From assembly GCF_005222205.1 (NCBI RefSeq), contig NZ_CP032345.1, positions 1,181,001 through 1,245,000 on the forward strand: a stretch of 64,000 bases of DNA. Direction: 5' to 3'. How positions within the stretch are numbered: the first letter of the stretch is position 1; each line of letters starts with the position of its first letter. The stretch comes from Azospirillum brasilense (GTDB taxonomy: Bacteria; Pseudomonadota; Alphaproteobacteria; Azospirillales; Azospirillaceae). Shown here piece by piece: positions 7,822 through 16,249 of the stretch. The notes below the pieces were generated by a model. The model saw nothing but the letters and a program-made list of their open reading frames with translations, was not told where the DNA came from and did not search any database. The position numbers were made by a program, and so were the translations under genes.

Positions 7822-9153
7822 GTGCACCGCCGTCCGCCACGCCTGTTCCCACCCTTCCTTCTGCTGATCGTCGCGCTGCTGCTGACCGGCTGCGGCGTGG
7901 ACGGCGATCAGGCCGCGCTGTGCGGCAAGCTGATCCCCGCCTTCGACTCCGGACCCGTCACCATCCTGGGCACGGAAGCGCTGGGCGGCGACGAGCCGGC
8001 GCTGCGCCTGACCTACCGCACGGACACCGGACCCCACTGGATCGCCTGCCGCTTCGGCGGCCGCTTCTTCGATTCGCGCCGGCACGAGCTGGTGATGGTG
8101 GCGACCGACCGCATGGGGCGGCTGCGGCCCATGCAATTCACCATGCTGCGCATCTGGGCCGGCCTGCCCGCCTCCCGCCTCGGTTTGCCGCCGGAGACGA
8201 GCGGAGCGGAACGGGGACCGCAAACGGACTGGGCGCCGTTGCTGTTCTTCCTGCAGCAGGTCATCAACGCCGCCACGGTGGCCTGCGTCTACGGGCTGCT
8301 GGCGCTGGGCTACACGCTGGTCTACGGCATCCTCGGGCAGATCAACCTCGCCATGGGCGAGCTGACGATGATCGGCGCCATGCTGACCGCCATGGGGGCG
8401 GCGGCGCTGGGCATGGCCGGGCTGGGCGGGATGCCGCTGGCGGTGCTGGGCGTCTTCGCCACGGTGATGGCCTTCACCGCGGTCCAGGGCTGGACGATGG
8501 ACCGGCTGGTGTTCCGCCGCCTGCGCCGCGCCCGCAACCACACGCCGCTGATCGCCGCGGTGGGCCTGTCCATCGCCTACCAGGAGGGGATGCGGCTCCT
8601 GCACGGCGCCCGCGACTGGTGGCCCGCCCCCTTCCTGGCCGACCGGCACGAGCTGCTCAGCGACGGCGCCTTCACCGTCACCGCCCTGACCTCGCAGGCG
8701 GTGATCCTGTTGATGACCGGCGGGCTCTACGCCCTGCTCTGGGCGATCATGCAACGCACCGCCTACGGCCGCGCCCACCGCGCCTGCGCCGACGACGTCG
8801 GGGCGGCGGAACTGGTCGGGGTGGATGTCGACCGCACCGTCGCCACCACCTTCGCCGTGGGCGGCGCGCTGGCCGCGGCGGCGGGGGCGGTGATCGCGCT
8901 CTACTATGGCGGGGTCAATTTCTACACGGGCTATCTGATCGGCTTCAAGGCGCTGGCCGCCGCGGTGGTCGGCGGCATCGGGTCGGTCCCCGGCGCCATG
9001 CTGGGGGGCGCGCTGCTGGGGCTGGTCGAGACCTTCTGGTCGGCCTATTTCGCCATCGCCTACAAGGACATCGTGGCCTTCGGCCTGCTCACCCTCTTCC
9101 TGATCTACCGCCCGGACGGGCTGATGGGGCGCCGCCGCGGGCGGGGGGACTGA
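7822..9153 (+). CDS. LivH-type ABC permease with extra lipoprotein-like N-terminal domain
   Basis: 443 residues. The C-terminal roughly 300 residues are a branched-chain amino-acid permease (LivH type): many membrane helices, the segment GLLALGYTLVYGILGQINLA, and the late FKALAAAVVGGIGSVPGAML stretch. Unusually, this is preceded by about 130 extra residues that begin with a lipobox-like LLLTGCG after a basic, hydrophobic N-terminus, then a soluble segment with two further cysteines (ALCGK, IACRFGG). No ATPase, LivM or binding-protein gene is nearby. The start is GTG at 7822 with no good Shine-Dalgarno sequence, so the exact N-terminus is uncertain. It may be membrane-anchored by the leader, but lipidation is only a guess. 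Confidence 0.8.
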   Translation: MHRRPPRLFPPFLLLIVALLLTGCGVDGDQAALCGKLIPAFDSGPVTILGTEALGGDEPALRLTYRTDTGPHWIACRFGGRFFDSRRHELVMVATDRMGRLRPMQFTMLRIWAGLPASRLGLPPETSGAERGPQTDWAPLLFFLQQVINAATVACVYGLLALGYTLVYGILGQINLAMGELTMIGAMLTAMGAAALGMAGLGGMPLAVLGVFATVMAFTAVQGWTMDRLVFRRLRRARNHTPLIAAVGLSIAYQEGMRLLHGARDWWPAPFLADRHELLSDGAFTVTALTSQAVILLMTGGLYALLWAIMQRTAYGRAHRACADDVGAAELVGVDVDRTVATTFAVGGALAAAAGAVIALYYGGVNFYTGYLIGFKALAAAVVGGIGSVPGAMLGGALLGLVETFWSAYFAIAYKDIVAFGLLTLFLIYRPDGLMGRRRGRGD

Positions 9154-9173
9154 GCCCCCGCACCGCAGGCCGG

Positions 9174-9614
9174 TCAGGGGAGAGCCGCCCCCATGGCCGC
9201 GGCGATGGTGTTCAGGTCGCGGTCGGTGACCGTGAACAGCCCGAAGCGCAACGGATAGCCCCAGTTCCGCACCCCGGCGGAGAAGTCCAGCCGGTCGAGC
9301 AGGGGCAGGATCGGCGTCTCCCGCCCGCCCAACCACCGCACGTCGCGGCGAAAGGGAACGAAGCCTCCGCCCATGTCGAACGGGTAAGGCGTGCCGTCCC
9401 GCACGATCCCCACGGCGGTGAAGGATTGCAGGCGGTCCTTCCCCTGGAAGCGCTCGGTCGGCGAATAGTAGGCGACGCGGTCCCCCGGACGGATGCGGCG
9501 CAGCGGCGCCGCCTTGCCGTGGCAGACCTGCATGAAGCCCTCCGCCCGCCCCCGCCGGACATGCTCGGCGGAGGCGACGGCGATCCAGCTGCGGCTGGTG
9601 GTGGCCTGATCCAT
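9174..9614 (-). CDS. EVE-domain protein
   Basis: 146 residues, matching the EVE/PUA-like family in size. Recognisable parts are the opening SRSWIAVASAEHVRRG, the central RRIRPGDRVAYYSPTE and the closing RFGLFTVTDRDLNTIAAAM. EVE domains are PUA-related folds thought to bind modified nucleic-acid bases. The true target is unknown here. It follows the VOC gene by 8 bp and is certainly co-transcribed with it. The start at 9614 (MDQATT) is chosen because it fits this spacing. The longer open frame upstream is a shadow of the VOC gene. Confidence 0.85.
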   Translation of the reverse strand: MDQATTSRSWIAVASAEHVRRGRAEGFMQVCHGKAAPLRRIRPGDRVAYYSPTERFQGKDRLQSFTAVGIVRDGTPYPFDMGGGFVPFRRDVRWLGGRETPILPLLDRLDFSAGVRNWGYPLRFGLFTVTDRDLNTIAAAMGAALP

Positions 9615-9622
9615 GGCGGACC

Positions 9623-10000
9623 TCACGCTTCCGTCGGGGCGAAGACGCGCAGGCGGTGACCGTCCGGGTCCAGCGCGACGAAGGTGTGTCCGAAATCCAT
9701 GGCGGTCGGAGGCTGGGCGATGGTCAGGCCGCGCCGCACCCAGTCGTCGTGAAGGGCCTGCACCGCCTCGGCGCCGGCCACCCGGAAACCGATCTCGCCG
9801 CTGCCGCCGAGCGGTCCCGTGGAGGCCGGCGGCTGCACCGTGTGGCGCGACCACAGCCCCAGCATGACGCCGGAGTCCAGGGCGAACATGGCGAAGGTCG
9901 GCGACGCCTCGACCGGCGGCTTGCCGGTCAGGTCGGCATAGAAGGCGGCGCTTGCGGTCGGGCTGTCCACATAGAGGAGGATGATGTTGGCGCTGAACAT
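9623..10000 (-). CDS. VOC (glyoxalase/bleomycin-resistance fold) protein
   Basis: 125 residues, one VOC module pair. It begins MFSANIILLYVDSP and ends with the family-type VALDPDGHRLRVFAP. VOC proteins are small metal-dependent dioxygenases, isomerases or binding proteins. The reaction cannot be assigned here. It sits between a WYL-type regulator (upstream, same strand) and the EVE gene (8 bp downstream). A 17-bp perfect dyad at 10070-10086 lies in its promoter region, so it is the likely target of the adjacent regulator. Confidence 0.88.
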   Translation of the reverse strand: MFSANIILLYVDSPTASAAFYADLTGKPPVEASPTFAMFALDSGVMLGLWSRHTVQPPASTGPLGGSGEIGFRVAGAEAVQALHDDWVRRGLTIAQPPTAMDFGHTFVALDPDGHRLRVFAPTEA

Positions 10001-10069
10001 GGGCTGGTGTCCTCGCTGGTCTCCGGCTCGGGCGATCCCGTCCGGTGAAGACCAAGCTAGGGCAACACA

Positions 10070-10086
10070 CTGACAGTTTCTGTCAG
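10070..10086. promoter_or_regulatory. Palindrome, candidate operator of the VOC-EVE unit
   Basis: CTGACAG, TTT, CTGTCAG: a perfect 7-bp dyad with a 3-nt spacer in the gap between the WYL regulator's stop (10106) and the VOC start (10000), about 70 bp upstream of the latter. The position suits a repressor or activator site. That the adjacent regulator binds it is inference. Confidence 0.55.
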
Positions 10087-10105
10087 CAGTCGTGCGCGGC
10101 GACGC

Positions 10106-10795
10106 TCACCGCGCCGGGATGCCCTCGGCCTCGCGCCACTCCTTGAGCAGCGCCTGCCGCCGCCGCGGGTAGCGGGCCTCCAGCGCCGTCACGGAGACGA
10201 TGCGGTCGGCGCGGAAATGGCGGATCGCCCCGCGCAGTTCGCACCACGCGACCATGACGCGCAGCCGGTCGAAGAAGCCGAGCGCGAAGGGCCAGACGAT
10301 GCGTTCGGTGGCGGCCCCGTCGCGGTCGCGGTAGGCGATGGACAGCTTGCGCTCGCCGCGGATGGCCCGCCGGACCACGGCGAGGTCGACGCCGTCCCCG
10401 ACGATCGGTTCCCCCGGCCCGACGAGCAGCGCCGAGGCGTCCATGCGGTCGCGGAGGTCCGGCGGCAGCACCGCCGCGATCTTGGCGAGCGCGTTCTGCG
10501 CCGCCGCCCCCAGCGCGCCGTCCGCCCGGTCGGCCACCCAGCGGATGCCGAGGGCGAGCGCCTCGATCTCCTCCTCCGCGAACATCAGCGGCGGCAGCAG
10601 GAAGCCGGGCTGGAGGAGATAGCCGACGCCCGGCTCGCCGTCGATGCGGGCGCCCTGCGCCTGGAGGGTGGCGATGTCGCGGTAGATCGTGCGCAGGCTG
10701 ACGCCGAGTTCGTCGGCGAGGACGTGCCCGCTGACCGGCCGGCGGTGGCGCCGCAGGCACTGGATCAGATCGATGAGGCGTTCGGCGCGCGACAG
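10106..10795 (-). CDS. YafY-type HTH/WYL transcriptional regulator, apparent CTG start
   Basis: 229 residues if started at CTG 10795. The N-terminus then reads (M)SRAERLIDLIQCLRRHRRP, the standard opening of YafY regulators. An HTH segment follows (SGHVLADELGVSLRTIYRDI, about 20-40), then the WYL ligand-sensing domain, whose core here is KLSIAYRDRDGAATERIVWP. An in-frame TAG lies four codons before the CTG, and no ATG, GTG or TTG falls between them. AGGGG sits 9 nt before the CTG. Starting at the next ATG (10585) would delete the whole HTH. It probably controls the downstream VOC-EVE genes. It begins only about 15 bp after the leuC terminator. Confidence 0.85.
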   Translation of the reverse strand: MSRAERLIDLIQCLRRHRRPVSGHVLADELGVSLRTIYRDIATLQAQGARIDGEPGVGYLLQPGFLLPPLMFAEEEIEALALGIRWVADRADGALGAAAQNALAKIAAVLPPDLRDRMDASALLVGPGEPIVGDGVDLAVVRRAIRGERKLSIAYRDRDGAATERIVWPFALGFFDRLRVMVAWCELRGAIRHFRADRIVSVTALEARYPRRRQALLKEWREAEGIPAR

Positions 10796-10809
10796 CGGAG
10801 GATGCCCCT

Positions 10810-10852
10810 AAAAACGACGAAGCGGGGACGGCTGGAAGGCCATCCCCGCTTC
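10810..10852 (-). terminator. Intrinsic terminator of leuC
   Basis: Read on the minus strand: a 10-bp stem (GAAGCGGGGA at 10819-10828 paired with 10843-10852) and a 14-nt loop, followed after GTCG by a run of five T (10814-10810). It lies 26 bp beyond the leuC stop and directly abuts the ribosome-binding region of the WYL regulator. Confidence 0.85.
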
Positions 10853-10877
10853 GGGCGTCACAGCGGACCGCGAGCGC

Positions 10878-12281
10878 TTAGAGGCTGCGCACGTCGGTCA
10901 GGTGCCCGGTCACCGCCGCCGCGGCGGCCATGGCCGGGCTGAGCAAGTGGGTGCGCCCGCCGCGGCCCTGGCGGCCCTCGAAGTTGCGGTTGGAGGTCGA
11001 GGCGCTGCGCTCGCCCGGCGACAGGCGGTCGGCGTTCATGGCGAGGCACATGGAACAGCCCGGCTCACGCCACTCGAAACCGGCCTCGGTGAAGATCTTG
11101 TCCAGACCCTCTTCCTCCGCCTGCTCCTTGACGAGGCCCGAGCCCGGGACGACCAGGGCGCGCACGCCCTCGGCGACCTTGCGGCCCTGGGCGATCACCG
11201 CGGCGGCGCGCAGATCCTCGATGCGGCCGTTGGTGCAGGAGCCGATGAAGACGGTGTCCACCTTCACGTCGGTCAGCTTCTGGCCGGGCTCCAGGCCCAT
11301 GTAGGCCAGCGAGCGCTCGACGGCGGCGCGCTTGCCGGCGTCGGCCACGTCCGCCGGGTTCGGCACGGTCGCGGTGATCGGGAGCACGTCCTCCGGGCTG
11401 GTGCCCCAGGTGACCTGCGGGATGATGTCGGCGGCGTTCAGAACGACGGTGGTGTCGTAGACCGCGCCCTCGTCCGACGGCAGGGTCTTCCAGTACTCCA
11501 CCGCCTGCTCCCAGGCGCCGGCCTTCGGGGCCAGGGCGCGGCCCTTCACATACTCGAAGGTCTTCTCGTCCGGGGCGATCAGGCCGGCGCGGGCGCCGCC
11601 CTCGATGGCCATGTTGCAGACGGTCATGCGGCCTTCCATCGACAGGCCGCGGATGGCGTCGCCGGCGAACTCGATGACGTGGCCGGTGCCGCCGGCGGTG
11701 CCGATCTTGCCGATGATCGCCAGCACGATATCCTTGGCGGTCACGCCCGCCGGCAGCTCGCCGTCGACGCGGACCAGCATGTTCTTGGCCGGCTTCTGCA
11801 GCAGGGTCTGGGTGGCCAGCACATGCTCCACCTCGGACGTGCCGATGCCGAAGGCGAGCGCGCCGAAGGCGCCGTGCGTCGCCGTGTGGCTGTCGCCGCA
11901 GACGATGGTGGCGCCGGGCAGCGTGAAGCCCTGCTCCGGACCGACGATGTGCACGATGCCCTGGCGGACGTCGTCCATCGGGAAGTAGCGGACGCCGAAG
12001 TCGCGCGCGTTCTTGTCCAGCGTCTCGACCTGGATGCGGCTCTCCTCCTCGGTGATGCCCTTGGAGCGGTCGGTGGTCGGCACGTTGTGGTCGGGAACGG
12101 CGAGGGTCGCTTCCGGACGGCGCACCGGACGGCCGGCAAGCCGCAGCCCCTCGAACGCCTGCGGGCTGGTCACCTCATGGACCAGATGGCGGTCGATGTA
12201 GAGGATGCAGGTGCCGTCGTCCTGACGGTGGACGACGTGGCTGTCCCAAATCTTGTCGAACAGGGTGCGCGGCTTGGACAT
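10878..12281 (-). CDS. leuC: 3-isopropylmalate dehydratase large subunit
   Basis: 467 residues, the standard LeuC size, beginning [17 protein letters not shown]. The three Fe-S ligand cysteines are seen in FIGSCTNGR and in the CSMC pair of [25 protein letters not shown] substrate-binding motifs are intact. With LeuD it isomerises 2- to 3-isopropylmalate in leucine synthesis. leuD and leuB are not in the window, and a terminator follows leuC at once, so LeuD must be encoded elsewhere. It lies downstream of rplS, as in other alphaproteobacteria, but about 1.6 kb with two opposite-strand genes separates them. The start is set by GAGAGAGAG just upstream and the conserved N-terminus. Confidence 0.97.
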   Translation of the reverse strand: MSKPRTLFDKIWDSHVVHRQDDGTCILYIDRHLVHEVTSPQAFEGLRLAGRPVRRPEATLAVPDHNVPTTDRSKGITEEESRIQVETLDKNARDFGVRYFPMDDVRQGIVHIVGPEQGFTLPGATIVCGDSHTATHGAFGALAFGIGTSEVEHVLATQTLLQKPAKNMLVRVDGELPAGVTAKDIVLAIIGKIGTAGGTGHVIEFAGDAIRGLSMEGRMTVCNMAIEGGARAGLIAPDEKTFEYVKGRALAPKAGAWEQAVEYWKTLPSDEGAVYDTTVVLNAADIIPQVTWGTSPEDVLPITATVPNPADVADAGKRAAVERSLAYMGLEPGQKLTDVKVDTVFIGSCTNGRIEDLRAAAVIAQGRKVAEGVRALVVPGSGLVKEQAEEEGLDKIFTEAGFEWREPGCSMCLAMNADRLSPGERSASTSNRNFEGRQGRGGRTHLLSPAMAAAAAVTGHLTDVRSL

Positions 12282-12282
12282 A

Positions 12283-12313
12283 GCAACTCTCTCTCGCGGC
12301 AATTCTCTCTCGC
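12283..12313. repeat. Tandem 15-bp repeat in the leuC leader
   Basis: On the minus strand GCGAGAGAGAATTGC is followed after one base by GCGAGAGAGAGTTGC. The second unit contains the purine-rich ribosome-binding region of leuC. The duplication creates two possible Shine-Dalgarno tracts, of which only the proximal one is correctly spaced. Confidence 0.7.
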
Positions 12314-12356
12314 AAACCACAGACCGGACGAACGAAGCGTGCGGTAAGAGGGCCGC

Positions 12357-12385
12357 ACAATAGCCGTCTCTTTCAACCAGGACAA
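12357..12385 (-). promoter_or_regulatory. Candidate sigma-70 promoter of leuC
   Basis: On the minus strand, TTGTCC (12385-12380), a 17-bp spacer and TATTGT (12362-12357). This would give a leader of about 70 nt before the leuC ATG. The prediction rests on consensus match and spacing only. Confidence 0.45.
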
Positions 12386-12529
12386 GGCCGAGCCTGTGGA
12401 AAACACCCCGCATCCCGCAGCGAAAAATCGCCGCTCCTTCGCCCCGCCCATCGGCTGGCGGGCGGGGCGCTGCTTATGGTAGCGTCCGCCCACCGATCTC
12501 CTTTGCCCCATTCGATGAAGGGTCATCCC

Positions 12530-12727
12530 GTGACGGACCCCACTGTCCGCTGTGAGCGCTGCGAACGGCCGTATCCCGCCAACCTGCCCGGCTGCCCGAA
12601 CTGCCGGCGCATCCGCCAGACCAACATCGCCATCGCCACCACCATGGTCCTTCTGGTGCTGTTCGCCATCGGCGGCTGGTTCGGCATCCAGGTCCTCACC
12701 GGCTTCTCCACCGGCGGCACGCCGTAA
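12530..12727 (+). CDS. Small zinc-ribbon protein with one membrane helix
   Basis: 65 residues from GTG 12530. The N-terminal half carries two CxxC knuckles (VRCERCERPYP and LPGCPNCRR), a compact zinc ribbon. The C-terminal half is one hydrophobic helix (IAIATTMVLLVLFAIGGWFG). GAAGGG lies 7 nt before the GTG. ATG 12515 is an in-frame alternative adding five residues. Such proteins are probably anchored in the inner membrane with the ribbon in the cytoplasm. No function is known to me. It is transcribed away from leuC and precedes the EamA gene by about 95 bp. Confidence 0.7.
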   Translation: MTDPTVRCERCERPYPANLPGCPNCRRIRQTNIAIATTMVLLVLFAIGGWFGIQVLTGFSTGGTP

Positions 12728-12822
12728 CGCCGCCCCCTCGCGGGGCTGCCGCACCGGGAACGCAGACCTCCCGCCCCCACCCGCGCCGTAGGATGCGGCA
12801 AAATTCGGGGTTGGGAGGACTC

Positions 12823-13752
12823 ATGGCGGATCAGGCCATGCCACGCGCCGCGGCCGGCCAGGGACCCGTCGGCGGGCCAGGCGCCGTGGTCTACGCGCAG
12901 CTTGCGGGAATCGTTCTGTTCTGGGGCGCCAACTGGCCCCTGATGAAGCTGGCCCTGTCCGACATCGGGCCGCTGACCTTCTGCTTTCTCCGTTTCGCCG
13001 GGGCGGCGGCGGTGCTGGCCCTGCTGTCGCGGGTGCTGCGCTTCCCCCTCCTGCCGCCGCCGGGGGAGCGCTGGCCGCTGGCCCTGGTCGGGCTGCTGCA
13101 GATCGCCGGCATGCTGGACCTCAGTTCCATCGCGCTGCGGGTCGTACCGCCGGGGCGGGCCGCGGTGCTGGCCTACACCATGCAGATGTGGGCGCTGCCG
13201 CTCGGCGTCCTGCTGGCCGGGGAGCGCTTCACGCGCGGGCGGGTGATCGGCGCGCTGCTGACCTTCGCCGGCGTCCTCGTCTTCTTCAACCCGGCGCTGA
13301 TGGACTGGAGCGATCCGGCGGTGCTTCTGGGCAACGGCCTGCTGCTGGCCTGCGCGCTGAGCTGGGCGCTGGGCGCCACCCTCTACCGCCGACGCCGCGG
13401 CGGCTGGCGCACGCCCTTCTGGACCCAGACCTTCTGGCAGATCGCCGTCAGCGCCGTGGCGACCGCGCCGCTGGCCCTGGCGGCGGAGCACGCCCGGCCG
13501 ATCCACTGGACGCCCGCGCTGGGCACCGTCCTGGCCTTCAACTGGGTGAGCGCGACGGGGCTGTGCTTCTGGTGGTGGGCGAAGTCGCTGACCGCGATGC
13601 CGGCGGCCCAGGCCGGGCAGATCATCTGCCTCGTCCCCGTCACCGCCCTGCTGCTGAGCGCGGTCTTCATGGGCGAGCCGCTGACCGCCGGCGTGCTGAT
13701 CGCGGTGGCGCTGATCGGCGCGGGGATCCTGACGACGATGCGGGCACGGTAG
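12823..13752 (+). CDS. EamA/DMT-superfamily transporter
   Basis: 309 residues with about ten hydrophobic helices in two EamA halves. The first half begins LAGIVLFWGANWPLMKLALS, and the second contains the FNWVSATGLCFWWWAKSL region. The start at 12823 is supported by GGGAGG 6 nt upstream. An ATG at 12793 has no such site. The family exports or imports metabolites such as amino acids, and the substrate cannot be read. It is convergent with rplS and shares a terminator with it. Confidence 0.9.
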   Translation: MADQAMPRAAAGQGPVGGPGAVVYAQLAGIVLFWGANWPLMKLALSDIGPLTFCFLRFAGAAAVLALLSRVLRFPLLPPPGERWPLALVGLLQIAGMLDLSSIALRVVPPGRAAVLAYTMQMWALPLGVLLAGERFTRGRVIGALLTFAGVLVFFNPALMDWSDPAVLLGNGLLLACALSWALGATLYRRRRGGWRTPFWTQTFWQIAVSAVATAPLALAAEHARPIHWTPALGTVLAFNWVSATGLCFWWWAKSLTAMPAAQAGQIICLVPVTALLLSAVFMGEPLTAGVLIAVALIGAGILTTMRAR

Positions 13753-13807
13753 GGGGTGACGTTCGAGGGTGGTTGAATCGCCCCCTCCCAGCTTCCCCAA
13801 CGCCAAA

Positions 13808-13835
13808 CACCCGCCCGGATCGCTCCGGGCGGGTG
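13808..13835. terminator. Hairpin between EamA gene and rplS (bidirectional terminator)
   Basis: A 12-bp perfect stem (CACCCGCCCGGA at 13808-13819 with its complement at 13824-13835) and loop TCGC lie between two convergent genes. On the minus strand it is followed by TTTGG, a weak U-tract, so it best serves the ffh-rplS operon. Confidence 0.75.
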
Positions 13836-13869
13836 CTGGCTCAGGCGTACCGAACGAAAGGGCGCCGGA

Positions 13870-14265
13870 TTACTCCGCGGCGGCCTTCGTGCTGTTCATG
13901 CCGCGGCCGGTGGTGCGCTCGGCGATACGGGCCGACTTGCCGCGACGGTCGCGCAGATAGTACAGCTTGGCGCGGCGGACGGCGCCCTTGCGGACCAGCT
14001 CGATCGACTCCAGACGCGGGGAGTAGAGCGGGAACACGCGCTCCACACCCTCGCCGTAGCTGATCTTGCGGACGGTGAAGGACGAGTTCACGCCGGCGTT
14101 CCGGCGGGCGATCACGACGCCCTCGTAAGCCTGGACACGCTCGCGCGTGCCCTCGACCACCTTCACGTTCACGCGGACGGTGTCGCCCGGCGAGAACTCA
14201 GGAATGGTCTTGCCGCCGAGGGCCTTCTCGATCTGCTCCTGCTCGAGCTGCTGCAACAGGTTCAT
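13870..14265 (-). CDS. rplS: 50S ribosomal protein L19
   Basis: 131 residues, slightly longer than E. coli L19 because of a C-terminal Ala/Lys tail (STKAAAE). It starts [14 protein letters not shown] and contains the conserved [20 protein letters not shown] and [19 protein letters not shown] blocks. L19 sits at the 30S-50S interface. It is the last gene of the run ffh-rpsP-rimM-trmD-rplS. The gap to trmD is about 40 bp, so it is co-transcribed. Confidence 0.97.
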   Translation of the reverse strand: MNLLQQLEQEQIEKALGGKTIPEFSPGDTVRVNVKVVEGTRERVQAYEGVVIARRNAGVNSSFTVRKISYGEGVERVFPLYSPRLESIELVRKGAVRRAKLYYLRDRRGKSARIAERTTGRGMNSTKAAAE

Positions 14266-14305
14266 GACACTACCCCTTTCCATCGGTGCGCCTCGCGGCG
14301 GACCG

Positions 14306-15106
14306 TCACTCTGGTTTCGGGCCGCGCCGGCGACCCCGTTTCCCAATCTGACCCTCGGCCTTCCTGCCCGCCTCGTAGCGGTCCCACAGGTCCGGTCGCC
14401 GGGCCTGGGTGATCCGCTCCGCCTCGGCGAGCCGCCAGGCGCGAACCTTCTCGTGGTGGCCGGACAACAGGATGTCCGGAACCGACCGTTCCACACCCTG
14501 CCCGTCGGTCCAGACCGCGGGCCGGGTGTAGTGGGGGTATTCGAGCAACCCCCGTTCGAAACTTTCCTCGCCCGCCGTCTCCACATTGCCCATGACACCG
14601 GGGAGCAAGCGCACCACGGCGTCGATCAGGCACAGGGCGGCGGTCTCGCCGCCGGACAGCACGAAATCCCCGAGGCTGACCTCCTCAAGGCCGTGCGCGT
14701 CCAGCACCCGCTCATCCACCCCTTCGTACCGGCCGCAAAGCAGGGTGACCACCGGGGTGGCCGCCAGCTCCTTGACCAGCTCCTGGTCGAGCACCCGTCC
14801 GCGAGGCGACAGGTAGATCGCCCGTCCGCGTCCAGGAGTGCCCGGAGGACCCGCCGTCGCGGTCAGAGCCGCGTCCAGCACGTCGGGCCGCATGACCATG
14901 CCGGCCCCTCCGCCGAAGGGGGTGTCGTCGACGGAGCGGTGTTTATCGCGCGCGAACGAGCGAATGTCCACTGATTCCAACGCCCAGACTCCATTTTCCA
15001 GCGCCTTTCCCGCGAGGCTGAGCCCCAGCGGACCCGGAAACATCTCCGGGAACAGCGTCAGAACCTTGGCCGTCCAGACAAGAGAACCGGAAGCGCCGTG
15101 ATTCAC
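14306..15106 (-). CDS. trmD: tRNA (guanine(37)-N1)-methyltransferase
   Basis: 266 residues. The SAM-binding trefoil-knot motifs are clear: [13 protein letters not shown] and [15 protein letters not shown]. The N-terminus ([17 protein letters not shown]) and [16 protein letters not shown] are also typical. It methylates G37 next to the anticodon and prevents frameshifting. The ATG overlaps the rimM stop by 4 bp (ATGA), an arrangement that usually couples translation. The C-terminal tail is basic ([12 protein letters not shown]). Confidence 0.97.
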   Translation of the reverse strand: MNHGASGSLVWTAKVLTLFPEMFPGPLGLSLAGKALENGVWALESVDIRSFARDKHRSVDDTPFGGGAGMVMRPDVLDAALTATAGPPGTPGRGRAIYLSPRGRVLDQELVKELAATPVVTLLCGRYEGVDERVLDAHGLEEVSLGDFVLSGGETAALCLIDAVVRLLPGVMGNVETAGEESFERGLLEYPHYTRPAVWTDGQGVERSVPDILLSGHHEKVRAWRLAEAERITQARRPDLWDRYEAGRKAEGQIGKRGRRRGPKPE

Positions 15107-15699
15107 GGGCGGGTTCCCTTGTTTTCAACGTCGTCTTCAGCGACATCCGCGCCCTCCGGCGCGTCCTCTCCGTCCTTTTCCGCCTCGCCTTCGCGCGCTT
15201 CGATGACCGCGGGAAGATCGACCACGACGCGGCCTCCCTTCACATCGACCACCGGAACGCAGGCGCGGGTGAAGGGCAGCATCTCCAGCGGCCCCGATTC
15301 CGTGCGGATCTCCAGCACGTCACCGGCTCCGAAGTCATACAGCGCCTTCACCGTGCCCCAGACGGTGCCGTCGGCGAGTTCCGCACGCAGCCCGATCAGG
15401 TCGGCGTGGTAGAACTCGTCCTCGTCCTCCGTCTCGGGCAAGGCGGAACGGTCCACGTAAAGCCGGACGCCGGTCAGCTCCTGCGCCTGTTCGCGCGTGG
15501 CGATGCCATCGACGCGGACCAGGAACAGGTCCTTCATGGTGCCCTGAAGCGTCAGCGCGAAGCGCCGGGCGCCCCGCTCGTCCGAGAGGGGGCCGTAGGA
15601 CGCCACGGCCGGCGCGTCCTCGGTGAAGCTTTTCACCTTCACGAGACCGCGCACACCGTGCGCCCCGGCGAACTGGCCGACGCAGACTTTTGTGGACAT
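15103..15699 (-). CDS. rimM: 16S rRNA processing protein RimM
   Basis: 198 residues from ATG 15699. It starts [20 protein letters not shown], the conserved RimM N-domain, and includes the PRC-barrel-like half ([17 protein letters not shown]). An acidic C-terminal tail rich in Glu and Asp (from about residue 170) is not part of the core. RimM binds S19 and assists maturation of the 30S head. The 115-bp gap from rpsP contains a GC-rich palindromic repeat. A frame open to 15729 is not used because the family N-terminus begins at 15699. Confidence 0.96.
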   Translation of the reverse strand: MSTKVCVGQFAGAHGVRGLVKVKSFTEDAPAVASYGPLSDERGARRFALTLQGTMKDLFLVRVDGIATREQAQELTGVRLYVDRSALPETEDEDEFYHADLIGLRAELADGTVWGTVKALYDFGAGDVLEIRTESGPLEMLPFTRACVPVVDVKGGRVVVDLPAVIEAREGEAEKDGEDAPEGADVAEDDVENKGTRP

Positions 15700-15729
15700 G
15701 GCTTGAGCGTGTGCGTTGCGGGGCGTCAC

Positions 15730-15799
15730 TTGCCCCCTCCCTACCCCTCCCCCGCCTTCGGCGAGGGAGGGACCCGCAAAGCGGGAGGGAGGGGGGCAA
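15730..15799. repeat. GC-rich nested palindrome between rpsP and rimM
   Basis: An outer stem (TTGCCCCCTCCCT with AGGGAGGGGGGCAA) encloses a hairpin of CCCTCCCCCGCC, TTCG and its near-complement, and a small CCCGCAAAGCGGG hairpin. It belongs to the same family as the elements at 31646, 31801, 42188 and 58376. It sits within the ffh-rplS transcript, so the RNA could fold and affect processing or partial termination. Confidence 0.8.
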
Positions 15800-15814
15800 A
15801 CACGCCGATCCCTA

Positions 15815-16168
15815 TCAGCCCTCGGCGGCGGCCTTGGCGGCGGCCTCGGCCTTCAGACGCTCCTGCGCCTTGGCCTTCGGGGCGGACTTCTTCGGGGTCT
15901 CGCGGATTTCCGGCTTGGCGATCAGGCCGGCGTTCGCCAGGAACAGGGCGACGCGGTCCGTCGGCTGGCCGCCGACCGACAGCCAATGCTTGGCGCGCTC
16001 GGCGTCCAGGACGATGCGCTGCTCGTGCTCGCGCGGCAGCATCGGGTTGTAGGTGCCGATCTTCTCGATGAAGCGGCCGTCACGCGGGCTGCGGGCGTCG
16101 GCGACGACGATCGAGTAGAACGGGCGCTTCTTGGCGCCGCCACGGGCCAGACGGATCTTCAGGGACAT
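15815..16168 (-). CDS. rpsP: 30S ribosomal protein S16
   Basis: 117 residues. The conserved core starts [20 protein letters not shown] and includes [13 protein letters not shown] and the [13 protein letters not shown] block. An Ala/Lys-rich C-terminal extension (about residues 92-117) is common in alphaproteobacteria. It lies between ffh and rimM in the conserved operon order. Confidence 0.97.
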   Translation of the reverse strand: MSLKIRLARGGAKKRPFYSIVVADARSPRDGRFIEKIGTYNPMLPREHEQRIVLDAERAKHWLSVGGQPTDRVALFLANAGLIAKPEIRETPKKSAPKAKAQERLKAEAAAKAAAEG

Positions 16169-16249
16169 GGGACAGTCGCTTCCTTGGTGTAGTCGCTTGG
16201 TGTGCGGTTGAAGGTGATCGCGCTCATCGCGCGTTGCGGTCGCCGGGGA

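Noticed and set aside
12282..12356. Leucine attenuator (leader peptide with Leu codons) before leuC
   Set aside because: The short leader has no open frame with a Leu-codon run and no terminator-antiterminator pair. Only the purine-rich tandem repeat is visible.
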